The position numbers were made by a program, and so were the translations under genes. Shown in pieces: positions 46,152 through 56,986 of a stretch of 64,000 nucleotides of DNA. Location: positions 248,001 through 312,000 of the forward strand of contig JAPEVC010000007.1 in assembly GCA_027946555.1 (NCBI GenBank), in the 5' to 3' direction. The notes below the pieces were generated by a model that did no database searches, was not told the DNA's origin, and saw only the letters and a program-made list of their open reading frames with translations. The stretch's first letter is position 1. Each line of letters begins with the position of its first letter. This DNA comes from Gnomoniopsis sp. IMI 355080. Its lineage: Eukaryota; Ascomycota; Sordariomycetes; Diaporthales; Gnomoniaceae.

Positions 46152-47696
46152 TCAAGCGGTTTCCACCCTCCGTCGCCTTCCAACCTCATGAATGTTCGAC
46201 AACGGCAGAGGCGTTCGCGCCATTTTGGGGGGCCGTTCAGTCGATGAAGGCGTTGCAGCAGCAGCAGCTTCACCCGTCCCCGTCGCGGCTCCGAAACTTG
46301 ACGACCTTGAAATTTCCGAGGCCGCCCTCTTCAAGTTTGGGAAGCTGCCTACCAAGTCTCCGGCCGACGGTCGAAATTCGTCAATAGTATGGTCGTCGTC
46401 CTCGAAAGGATCGTTGGCGTCAAGCATGGGATCGTACTCCCAGCTGGCCTCCAGGCCGGGCAAGAACACAGGCGCGTGTCGCAGTGCGTGCCATGAGAGG
46501 GTGTGGTGTTGCATGCTGATATACAGCGAGTCGATCTTGCCATGTGTGTCGAGCACGGCGCAGTGGGCGCGCAGGAATTCAACGTCAAAGTTGCCGTGGA
46601 TAAGAGATGGGTCTAGGGGTCGCAGCATGGGCAGGCCTTGGAGGGTCTCGGCGTCGCAGAGCTTCGCTTGGAGGGGCACCCAAGGACGGTTTCGAAGAAG
46701 GCTGTGGAAGGCAGTTGATATGGCCGAGACGAATGCTTCCGACGTCGTACCGTTGACGACGACCATTTGGTGCAAGCCTCGGGACAGACATCGCTTGTAC
46801 GCGTTTGTGTTTCTTTCGAAGGGAAAAGGCAGGGAGCTCATGGGTAGGAGTGAGACGTGAACCGTCCAGCATTCCGAGGCTGCTGATGCTGCGGTTCGAA
46901 AAGGCATACTTGACTGTCGACTTGGTGTCTTGGGAGTCGTAACGCTGGTCGGCACCGTCGTCGAGCGCTGAGGGGTATCCGTTGACCTTCTGTGCTGGTG
47001 TACTGTCGTTCCAGGTATCCTGCTGATAGTTGGTGTAGGAGCCGACGACAGAGACGTTCGTCTTCGCCTTCCCCTCCCTCTGACCGCTGACCCATCCTCC
47101 TCCATGTCTTCCATTTGCTCAGCCATTTCTAGGAAACGCTCCTCCAGACTGAGGTCGGCGTCGTTGAGCTCGCATTGCCGGTCGTGTAGCCTCCGCAACT
47201 CTTCGTCAACTTTTTTGAGGTGCGCGCCTACACCTTGAAATCGAGGATCCCATTCTCCACTCCGCCTTTCGAGTTCCCCAATAGAGTGCCATGCCCGGTT
47301 CAGGTTTCCGTATGTCTTCTTGATCTCCTGGCTGATCTCTTCTGTCCTAATCTCAACAACTCCTTCTAGCTCGCTTACTCTCTGGACGACCTCATTTTCT
47401 TTCTCACTGCCTCTGGACAGCAATTCCTCCAGCTGCTGTACTCTCTGTCGAAGCAGCTCCATTTCCTGCCTATCCATGGGCTGTTCGGCCGTCTTGTGGT
47501 GGAAACAGGCAAGATGGCCACACTCGCAAGTGGCACCAGGCAGTGACTTGTTGAGGGAGAAGTTGACGCATGCACAGCGGTGGCCTTTGATCTCGGGCAT
47601 CATCATGATGTAGCGACAGTTGCCCTGCGGTAAGTTGGATTCGTCGACATCGGGTGTGGGCCCCGCCAAAGGGGACGGGGAAGTGCGCGCAGACAT
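46152..47696 (-). CDS. Hypothetical protein with N-terminal Cys/His-rich motif and coiled coil
   Basis: 514 aa, single exon. Residues 41-67 form a compact Cys/His cluster (C41, C43, C57, C59, H61, C64, H66, H67; core CECGHLACFHH), likely binding zinc. A coiled coil follows at about 75-200 (QEMELLRQRVQQLEELLSRG; LKKVDEELRRLHDRQCEL), then an Arg-rich patch (RGRGRRRR), a Ser/Thr-rich linker, and a folded C-terminal half from about 295 (WTVHVSLLPMSSLPFPFE; KRCLSRGLHQMVVVNG). The last 70 residues are disordered. I do not recognise a named family. The zinc-like head plus coiled coil suggests a nuclear or scaffold role, but this is speculation. Confidence 0.72.
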   Translation of the reverse strand: MSARTSPSPLAGPTPDVDESNLPQGNCRYIMMMPEIKGHRCACVNFSLNKSLPGATCECGHLACFHHKTAEQPMDRQEMELLRQRVQQLEELLSRGSEKENEVVQRVSELEGVVEIRTEEISQEIKKTYGNLNRAWHSIGELERRSGEWDPRFQGVGAHLKKVDEELRRLHDRQCELNDADLSLEERFLEMAEQMEDMEEDGSAVRGRGRRRRTSLSSAPTPTISRIPGTTVHQHRRSTDTPQRSTTVPTSVTTPKTPSRQSSMPFRTAASAASECWTVHVSLLPMSSLPFPFERNTNAYKRCLSRGLHQMVVVNGTTSEAFVSAISTAFHSLLRNRPWVPLQAKLCDAETLQGLPMLRPLDPSLIHGNFDVEFLRAHCAVLDTHGKIDSLYISMQHHTLSWHALRHAPVFLPGLEASWEYDPMLDANDPFEDDDHTIDEFRPSAGDLVGSFPNLKRAASEISRSSSFGAATGTGEAAAAATPSSTERPPKMARTPLPLSNIHEVGRRRRVETA

Positions 47697-50600
47697 GTTC
47701 GGAAAAGGTGCGTGTCGAACGGAAACGAGTCACCAACCCTCATCTAGAAACAGCAGATTTTGATCCTCAAAGATCAGTCGGTGGTGGTTCCGCAGTCACC
47801 ACCGACATGGAAAGTCTTGAATCGAAGGGAAAAGACAGTTTCTGCAAGAGCGCATAGCAGAGGGAAGCCAGAGCATGAATCGAGACAGCGGGCCACACAA
47901 TGATGTTCTCGGGAGGGGAAAGGTACAGGTGCGAAGTGCGAACACTCGCATGCGTGTTCGGGCCAGAAAACGAGATAAGTGAACACCAGTTCAGCGGGAT
48001 CCGGCGATAGGGCTGGGTCCTGATTTATTAAGGAGAATGCGTATGGTTCCAACGGGTACGGGCCGTCATATCTCTCTCTACTATGTAGGTTTGGATGAGT
48101 TGGGCGCAGGCGACAGGGGATGCAAAAAGACCCCACGACATGTGAAGAGGGCCAACAGGAGCCTCGTCACGGTACAGGGGGCTGCGACCTGTCGGGCGAA
48201 TTGAGTTTCGAGATGTCGGCGGGCGCGGGAGGTGGGTACCCAGTGGGCCGGTGGGGTCCTGGGCGACAAGACACAATCAGACAGTCTGGGGGTGGGCCTG
48301 GTGGGAAGCAAGGTGGATTTCTGTTCCTGATCCCGGCGCAAGGCAATCCTGGGGACAATCGAAGACGCTGATAGGGGACAGGTATGGTTGGGTCAACTTG
48401 ATATGGTGAAGGGCAGCTGGGCAGCCTCTCGCTCGTCCCAGGGAAGAATATGCGAAGAAAAGCCACCACGCAGATGATAAGATGATACAATAGATAGAGG
48501 GAGAGATTGGGATTGGAAAAGGCTAATCGCAGCGTGACAGGGGCGCGCAAAATCTAATATGGCGCCATGTGGCAGTGTGAGTGTGTGCGTGCGCAAGAAA
48601 GGGTTCCTGTTGAGCCGCCACGCGCGCGGTCGATCTGAACTCTAATAATAATAAATGGAGGACAAGCTTCTTGGTGTACTGCACTTCTTTGTCCCGCCAG
48701 TCGCCTTACAGCACATCCCCATGTAGTGGCGGGAAGATAGAGCCTCCCGAGGTGGAAGTCTAAAGAAGTTGCGGGCGCATACCCACACCAACAAGTCAAG
48801 CCGGACCCCAGAAATGAGAGCTTGCGTTTCTTGTCCCGGCGGTGCGTACAACAGCTGGAGATTTGCAAGTATAAGACCACAGCCACCACGCTTTCTCGAT
48901 GCGTGAGCAGTGTAACCATTTACCCTCGGTGGGTGCCGAGATAAGGGGAAATGGGCCGAGCTGACGGGATCGAACTCGCTGCTAGATGTGCGGGAATAGT
49001 TGAGCTGGGCTTTTAGGGGCAAATGACAACAACTTAGACTTTTTTCTTGCAACGCCTTGATAGCCGTCATGATTAGCGTTCCAATGCCACGACCAATGGG
49101 TGTTGATCCCTCGCCCTAGCAGGAGGATTCCGGTACCTGATCACTCATGATACAAAGTATGATATTTTCTGGTATGCTTTCTTCCTTGGCGGTGAGCATA
49201 TTGACCATTCGCAGATTCTGATAACGATACGCACCCAAGCTTGGTTGAGGGCGAGGTTTGCTCCCCAAGCCTGTTCTTTATCTCACCGCGCCCATTCACA
49301 GTTTCAGCTCTGCCGATAAAGCTGCCCACCTTAAAATACAGATGGGCGGTGGGCGAGTCAAATTTCGAAGCCTCTAATCACGTCAAATGTCATCATCAGA
49401 TACCGCCCTGGGCTCTGCGGTATGGGTGAGTGGATGGATGAATGGATGGCTACCCAGGCTGCCAGGTAGTGTCTGCCCTGCCTCACGGCCCGGGACTCGT
49501 CCCATGTTTCGGCAGGCCAGTCAACCAAGTTTTTGCTTTGTTGTTCTTTGCTTTTTCTTCTTCTTCAAAACTTCTCTTTTCTACGGTTCTAGCTGACTCG
49601 ATTTTTTTTTCTCCCTCATATAGTAATGTAATTATACAAGATTGTAGTCATTGTACGGCAGGCATCTCGTTCCGCGGCTTCATCTGACTGTGCCCCGGTT
49701 ACGTCTCGACCTTGACATTGACCTTCAACAACTTGAGTCTGGCCCTTTGCAGGTCGCACTGACTTTACAGCGAGGTAGGGGTTTCGTGGGTCAGGTTGTG
49801 CTGCATCGGGACAGCGGGAGCGGCATAATTCGCATGGCTGATGCGTGGTGGGGGTGGGGGCAGAGATAAGACAGGCTCGCCAACAACCCTACGCCGACGC
49901 TGACGACCGCAATGACTCTCCTTGCCTAATGTCCCCCGGTGCGGTGAGGCTCTTCTGCTCACCTTGTCGCCACGCCAAATTTAGCTTTTTGTTGACAGGC
50001 GGGAACCCAAGGCACCGTGACGAGTCGCAACTCGACTCCGACAGCTGGTTGGTGTCCTGAGGCCAGAGCAGAGATATGGCAGCCAAGACTCAACGCCACG
50101 GCTACACAAGAACACTTCCCCGTCCCTTGTTCATCATGTACCGACCCCCACGATTTTGCCCGCACAATGACAGATCCTGGAGGTCTTGAATCCTTTTGCG
50201 GGCTTCCAGACCTCCCATTCTTCCTCCTGCCGACGTTTACTTTGGACAAAAAGACCAGGTAACAGAGGCGAAGGTACTTTGGTACACACGTACTGCGGGT
50301 CGATCTCGGCCTAACGTCCCATCTTTCCACTTTCCCTGGACTGCTGCAGCGTGGTAGATGTACTCATCGCTTGCCTATCCAGGCCAAGAGTGGCATCATC
50401 TGCTTCAGTGGCTTGTGCCTACCGTGTTAGCCGAGACCACGACCCTTACCACACAGTCAGTAATACATTCCTGGACGGTTCAACGACACCCTCCTACTAC
50501 AGAATGCAACTCCCTAGCTGCACGATACCGGCGGTAGCCAGCTGCAGTTTAGCCGAGCGCTGCTCAACGGCAATTCCGGTCGTCACATCTCGCCTTCTTG

Positions 50601-52081
50601 TAGACGTATCAGCGATCAGTCAACATAGGGTTGATCCCCTGCTGCTTGTGCAAGCGAACTAGGTCCTCACGCCCTCGTCTGCATGCTGTGCGCGTCAGAG
50701 CCGTCCTGCACCCGCAGACCGGCATAGGACGATATTCTCACGTTCTTGCTCTCAGGACCCAACGAGATGAGCATGACGGGTAGGATCAAAGCCTCTCAGC
50801 AGCACACAGACCTTTTCCCGGGGCCCCGGTGTCACGAAAGCTGTAGTGCTTATGATAGGGCGATAACACTGCATGGGAGACATGCAGATGTCGCTTGGTA
50901 CTTGTCAAAAGTCAGGCATTCTCGCCAATGTCGAGACCAGTATCTATCGCATTTGCGCCCCTGGTCCGTGACTCTCTATTGCTTTATCGTTCTGGCAGCG
51001 GTAATTAGAATTTTTACCCGCGAGGCTTGGCCCAGAGACTAGACAAATCGAGATCGTTGCAGCTTGCCATATCATGCATGCCGAGGCGCCCTACGAAAGG
51101 TAGTCCAGAACTTACCTTGCGCAGTTGGATTGCAGTGCATCGCAAGTGTCGACAGGCGCTCTGTTGAAACGAATGGGCTGCTTCAACATCGATAAAGAGC
51201 GAATGCTTCACACCATTTCATCTAGAAAGATGGGGGCCGGCACTTTTACCTAATGACGATCCACTACCCCGTGGGTTGAAGGACAGGTAGGGGTCCATCG
51301 TCCAGGGATCCAGTGCCCGGCACGAGCCTTGACGTCTTGGACGTTAATAAACAAGGTTAGGGACCCCCACTGTCGGGATGCCACCGGGATGGGAAAAGAT
51401 TCCCGAAGTCGTGTCGCGAGACCTTTTTGGGGGAGCCGCTGGCGTCGAGTCTCGTCCATGTGCCATCCACTTTTGTTTTTGTTTTTTTGTTTTCTTTTCT
51501 CTTGCCACGCAATGCTGAGTACTGACCGGCGGTCGTGCTTGCATGGGAATTACTGGCCGAGACGATTTCGCCGAGGCAACTTTCACTGTCAAATGACAAC
51601 CTGGAAGTCACATGTTCTCAGCGGCTTACCTGAGAGTCGTTGTCGATCTGAGAACTGGTAAACATTTGTGTCTTTTCTTTTTCTTTAGTCCGCACCGACC
51701 AACGAGTATCCTATCGTTTGAGTGTCTGCCTAGGTGCTATGAGGACGATCAGATTCTTGAATCGCACGTTCTTTTGCAATACCACCTCTAGAAGACTGCT
51801 CCAAAGTTGATTGGCTCTGGCGCGTTCACTTTGTGCAGGTATGGAGCCTATCAGTTGCTGGCGGCTAGCCGCCGTCTGCACCAACCGCCCCGCACAGGTG
51901 TCAACAACAAGGAGGCTGGTTTTGACGCGGATGTGTCTGATTCTTCTGGCATTGATCTGTTGTTTTCATAGTCGTTTCAACTGTCACTGTGCTTGGTGAG
52001 GTTAGCACTGCCTAACTATTTATCTATCTACTTGTTTCTCAGCGCGACAGGTAGTCCTGTTGACGATTGCTGCCCGGAACA
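47697..52081. other. 4.4 kb divergent intergenic region without recognised gene
   Basis: Upstream of both the Cys/His-rich gene (-) and the hypothetical gene at 52082 (+). No open frame has a recognisable domain; the largest (142 codons, 48642-49070 minus) looks random. T-rich and CT-rich stretches at 49540-49620 and 51470-51500 could be transcription-start pyrimidine tracts. Nothing mobile-element-like was seen. Confidence 0.5.
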
Positions 52082-53160
52082 ATGGGCCTCGCAGAGAATG
52101 TCTCGGCGTTGCTTGAGGCATACGATAACTGCGTATCGCTTCTCAAGGCTTTCAAGAAGCAGAAGAAGCAGCAAGATGTCGGCCGTAGGGCCTCTAGAGC
52201 AGATGAAAAGCAGGCCTCGTTGAGGCACTCGCTAAAGTCTGACCGGAAGAAAGTCGAGCGAGCGTATTCCTCGCGGGTAGCTGAGGCCGGAAACCTCTTT
52301 GAGAAGGGCGACAGTAAGGAGCCACTCGTCGTTGTCTCTTTCAGTATGATCCAGTGACTGAACCAATCATTTCAGCAAAATCGCGGTCCGCTCTGACCAG
52401 AGTATTGAAGAGGATCAACGCTGTGATCGCTGGGCTTATCCGCGTAGCGTACAAGGACTCTTGCCAGGCCATGGACTATCACTCGTTGATGTCCCTTTCC
52501 AATTCTTCCCGTTTGCAGGCAATAAAGGCCTTTGACCAATTATCTCATCGGCTGCACAGCAAGTCGTCGCACAGCTCCGTTGTTTCAACGGCTACATCAA
52601 AATCATCCAAGTCTTCGAAGTCCTCGAGAACCTCCAAATCTTCAAGGAGTAGGGCCTCGACCTCGACCGCGTCAAGTAAGGGGACAGCACAGAACAAGCC
52701 GACCAGGGTGTCCAAAGCACAGCCTCACTTTCATCCTCCTGCAAACCAAACGTTACCGTCGCCTCCAAGGTACAACATCCGCCGCAAAGCTCTCCCCCAC
52801 GAGGCCAGCAGGACACCACCTCCCAGTAACGACGTACGCCGCAAAGCTCTTCCACCACTACCTGCGACAACTATTCAAACGCCCCTTTTGGACTCGATGG
52901 AGTACAGCCGAAGACTCGAACAAGACCTTGACCTCAGCTTGCGGCGCCGGCCGAGTATGATGGACCGCTTTTCGCTCTTGACCATGGAATCTGGCAGTAC
53001 CAAGCTAGGTGAGATACCGGAGCGGAACTGGCATCGCGGATACGATAATTGGGATGGCCATGGGGATGAATACAGTGCCCCGATCGTGTACCCCTTGAGA
53101 CCTTACCAGCCTGTGGCGAAGGAAAGACGGTTTCTAGGTCTATTTAGGAGGGGAACTTGA
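52082..53160 (+). CDS. Conserved fungal hypothetical protein (MGLAENVSALLEAY type)
   Basis: Two exons, 52082-52313 and 52376-53160, giving 338 aa. The N-terminus (MGLAENVSALLEAYDNCVSL, then LLKAFKKQKKQ) is helical, and exon 2 continues the helical domain (KSRSALTRVLKRINAVIAGL; YHSLMSLSNSSRLQAI). A Lys/Ser low-complexity stretch follows (about 165-200), then two RRKALP repeats about 20 residues apart (NIRRKALPHEASRTPPPSND and VRRKALPPLP), and a basic C-terminus ending FLGLFRRGT. The N-terminal pattern resembles uncharacterised proteins found across Pezizomycotina. No enzymatic motif. Removing intron 52314-52375 (GTAAGG...TTCAG) joins FEKGD to TKSRSAL. It converges on the permease gene with 217 bp between stops. 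Confidence 0.75.
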
Positions 53161-53377
53161 TCGTGGAGCGAGATTTGCCGTGGAGGTTAGGGGAGATTGA
53201 CAGACATTTAGCTCTCCATGTGGATGATTGTCTTTTAGATCTATGGGAGGGTTTGGGGCACATTTCCACTTTATTGCAAATTGAGATGTATTTCCATTCA
53301 ATTATCCGGCTTAGCTATGTGCTTTGCAGAAGATCGATCATGATATTTATACATCCCCGTACCCAAGACAGGCTTGC

Positions 53378-55661
53378 TCAAATTGCCAACCTACTCAGTC
53401 TCTCCAAGAACGAACTGCCACCCTCCTTCCGTCTGTGGCGTGCTTTTATCTTATACCTACCAGTTTCAATATCGATTTCTTCAATTTTGACCCACTTCGT
53501 CTTGCAGGTGAGCTTGAAAGCAAGGTAGAACAAAAAGACGACTGGTACGGTAAGAAGGCTAGAGAAGAAGTGTTCCACCCTGGCTCCAAGGTCCTGCGTG
53601 GCATCAATCGGGTCAATAGCCACCCATACTTGCACCGCCACAATCAGCCCAAGACCAACAAGAGCCAACCAAGAACCAGCGACGCCAACAGGCGATCGAT
53701 AGACGAGCTCGTCTAACGAATGCCCTTTCAGCTTCCAAGCCTGGCGGAATCTGATATGAGCTAGGCAGATACTCGCCCATGACATGATACTGCTAAGACC
53801 ACTCAAAGATGTGAGCCAGTCCAGAATCGTATCTGTCGCCACCCCCGTTCCCATATAAGAAAGGAGCCCAACCAAGGTTGCCAGACACACCGCGGCGATT
53901 GGCCGGCCCTGGCGGTCGATGTAACGGAGAGCGTTGGGTGCTTGCCCTTGCTCAGCCAGCGCCGCCAGGACGCGAGAGCTGGCAAAGAAGGAGGCATTTG
54001 CCACCGAGAGCACGGAGACGAGGATGACAACATTCATCACAGAGTCTAATCCGTGCAGACCCGCATCTTGAATTGCGATGATGAAGGGAGAAGTTGAGGG
54101 GTCGCTCGAGTCTCCGATGAGACGGTCATCGTCATATCTTACAATCAAGCCCACAATGAGAACGGACACGACATAGAACTGTGCAGGAAAGCCTGATCAG
54201 TTCCCTCTTCACAGCAGATACAAAATGGTGGCCGAGCCAAAGTTTGCAAGGAAGCCATCTTACCGTAGCAATTCGCCAAAATACTTGCTTCACTGCACGA
54301 GGAATATTCTTCGTGGGGTTCATAGTCTCTGCGGCAGAAAGTCCAACAAGCTCAGTTCCTACCCTTTTTTTGTCAACATCACACATCAAATCACACTTTG
54401 CTCAGTATCGGACGGTATGGGCACAACTTGCCTGCGAACGAGAACGCAGATGAGACCAATACACTGCACTGCAAAAAGGACGTCAGTTTCTCGATCACTT
54501 CCGATGAGATGGTCATTATGGGAAATGGAGTCAACAGTCTACTTACAAATCCCTTGAATCCGTTGTTGAAGGCTCCTGGATCAGTCCAAAGTGAAACCCC
54601 GATATAGCCTGAGGTTTGGTTTCCAATACAGTTGATGATGATTCCCAGTAATCTGCATCATCAGTTCTCTCCCCAGAAACTGGACGTTTATACAATACTT
54701 ACATAAAACCAAAGACTGCTGCGGCTTTGACGAGAGACGCACCAAATTCGGACTCACCGTATGTGCGTACGCCACATAGATTGATCCCAAGGATTGCCTG
54801 TGCACTATCAGCATTGCAGCTGGAAGTCAGAGACTAGCTTCTGACTTACTATCAAGAAGATAGTAACGGATGCAGCCTCGGGAATCTCAAAAGAGCCATT
54901 CTTTTCCCAGAATTGAAGAATCTTCAGGCCTGCAGTGACTTCCAAAGGCAGCACTACTAGCCAATTCATTGCGTAGCTGACACCAACGGTCAGTAAAATA
55001 ATAACAAAATCCCATGAAATTATGACTTACTTCCAGCCCATTGCAAAGCCCCAAGCTGGGTCGATGAACCTCGTGCTAAACGTCGCAAATGACCCTGAGA
55101 CCGGATACAGAGTGGCCTGCGAAGAAACACACGTCAGATGAGGAAGTTTGATACCAGTACATCTGAATCTCACCAGTTCTCCTATCGCATGCACAGTAGA
55201 GTACAAAACTGTGGGACTTGTCAGTCTAAGACCAGCTCGTCGCCTGAGAATGAGAACTCACTAGCTCCGACCATAACATAAGCCATCAAGGCTGAAGCTG
55301 GGCCTCCTTGCGCCAGTACGGTTCCTGTGCCAATCCATAGCCCGGTACCTACCATATGATGGGTCAGATGGCGGTCTTGACAAAATAGCCCAGTTCCAGT
55401 TCTAATCTCATCCGCCAGATACTTACCTATCGAGCCCCCGATGGCAATCATTTGTAAGTGTCGCCCTTTGAGTTGCCTGACCAACGCCGTATTGGCTGTT
55501 TGAAAAGCTGCGCGACGTACGTTGTATCCAACTTGTTCAGAAGCCGTTTCGGATAGAACCTCATCATTTTGTACTTTTGTGAAACTTCTAAGCCATGTCG
55601 AGATCGTGCCAGTCTTTGCTGCATGGGAAGAGGCTAGAGGGCCCCCCTGATATGTGAGCAT
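53378..55661 (-). CDS. Amino-acid permease, AAT/YAT family
   Basis: Plasma-membrane amino-acid/proton symporter of the fungal APC superfamily. Ten minus-strand exons: 55661-55427, 55348-55262, 55208-55174, 55116-55031, 54976-54850, 54797-54703, 54652-54547, 54468-54432, 54358-54264 and 54178-53378, giving 567 aa. Introns are 50-85 bp. Family blocks appear in order after splicing: QMIAIGGSIGTGLWIGTGTV, ILYSTVHAIGEL, ATLYPVSGSFATFSTRFIDP, LPLEVTAGLKILQFWE, CSVLVSSAFSFAGTELVGL, SAAETMNPTKNIPRAVKQVF, SVANASFFASSRVLAALAEQ and the GRPIAAV loop. About 12 transmembrane segments are expected. The intron at 54359-54431 uses a GC donor (GCAG/GCAAGT), required to join SFAG to TELVGL. Start chosen as the only in-frame ATG before the first family block. 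Substrate range not predictable. Confidence 0.92.
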
Positions 55662-56986
55662 ATTGATTCCGAGTGTGAGTCCACATACGTGCTCGTAACA
55701 AGAAGTTGGGTTGTGGTTGAAACCTTTCGTACTGTATATATGATTGTGGCACGCGTCCCAAGTTAATAAAGGTTGGATGTACACATCGGCCCAAGCGAGA
55801 CGGGGCCAAGCCGACTCGGCCGACTAGGAGTTCGTGCAATAAGTCGTTGCGTCAGGTCTTCGTGACTGACTCGTTTATCACCATGGGTGGATACAAATGA
55901 AATTTGGCAGCCATTAGAGCGCGGACCGTCGGGGATCCTCTCTCTACACAACTAGATAACGCCACACACATGCGCTGCTCTCGAAACAAATCCAGCAGTC
56001 TGCGTCCGTGAGGCTATGCTCGTGTTGTAAGAGAGGCCTTTGCGGGACCACACATAGAATATAGTTAACGATTGTGAGGTTGGTAAATGGCAACATCGAT
56101 GCTCTAGACCCTGTATCAACTGCCCATGCTTATCTTGCCGGGAAGCTTACTTACCGCGGCCCATTCTCAAACGTGCATGGCCGTCGAAGCGTTTTCTCAG
56201 AAGGGAACTGTGGCAAGTCATTTTGTGTGGCCCAGAGTTGTGGTCGAAAAGCAGTAACGGTTGGGTACACAGCAAAATGGCACCAAGGATTCAGCCACCT
56301 ATCGAAAGATACCCAGGTATTCAGTTGAACGGCAGGCTGTGTGAGCACAAATGTTGAGAGAGAACGGCTGATTTAACTGAAGATGAACGAGCAGAAGTAT
56401 AAGACTGTGCAAAGTCACTCTGTTATAATGTACATTTCATAGCATCTGGCAAGATCGTGTCTACTATGTAGGTAGGTACACTACTGTGCGGTGTGAAAGC
56501 ATTGTATGTTCTCGATAAACTGACGCTTGCGACAGTCAAGCATTTACATGCTGTTTCCAAAGCTACTGAGATCGGCTTGGGAAGATCTTGGAATGAATCA
56601 ATAGCACCCAAGGTGTCTACTATGAAGACGATAGTGCTTAATTGCAAGTACTGCTAATACAGGCTGGCTTGGGTGCAGGCCTATTTTCTGACAAAGCCGA
56701 ACCCGGTAGGGCCCCACAAAACTTCAACGACATTCGAGCTTCCCATCCATGAGCAAAGCCCCTCCAACATTACGTCTCCAGACAGATAGCTTGTTGCGAC
56801 TCAACGCACGTTGGTAATTCCTTGGGCCAAAGGTCGATACCAGCCTCACAGACAAACGAACAACTTCAATATTCCTCTAGAGCTGCCATATTCAACCACA
56901 GACCATGCGCACACGACACTGAGGCCACCTCAACCGACACCAGCAACCTTTCCCTCCCACTTCCGTACCCAAAATCCACGCCCACT
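55662..56986. other. Divergent intergenic region between permease and SRP72
   Basis: 1.3 kb holding both promoters. A short TAGGTAGGTA motif occurs near 56466. A five-codon uORF (56905-56922) lies in the SRP72 leader. No other gene recognised. Confidence 0.5.
56905..56922 (+). promoter_or_regulatory. Five-codon uORF in the SRP72 leader
   Basis: ATG plus four codons and a TGA, ending 64 bp before the SRP72 ATG. It would be translated if the transcript starts upstream of 56905. Effect unknown. Confidence 0.3.

Noticed and set aside
46186..46860. 222-codon plus-strand ORF
   Set aside because: Antisense shadow of the Cys/His-rich gene at 46152-47696.
53157..53528. 123-codon plus-strand ORF after the 338-aa gene
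   Set aside because: Overlaps the stop of one gene and the antisense end of the permease; no motif.
56822..56986. 55-codon N-terminal extension of SRP72
   Set aside because: Open in frame but lacks an ATG before 56987; composition looks like leader sequence.
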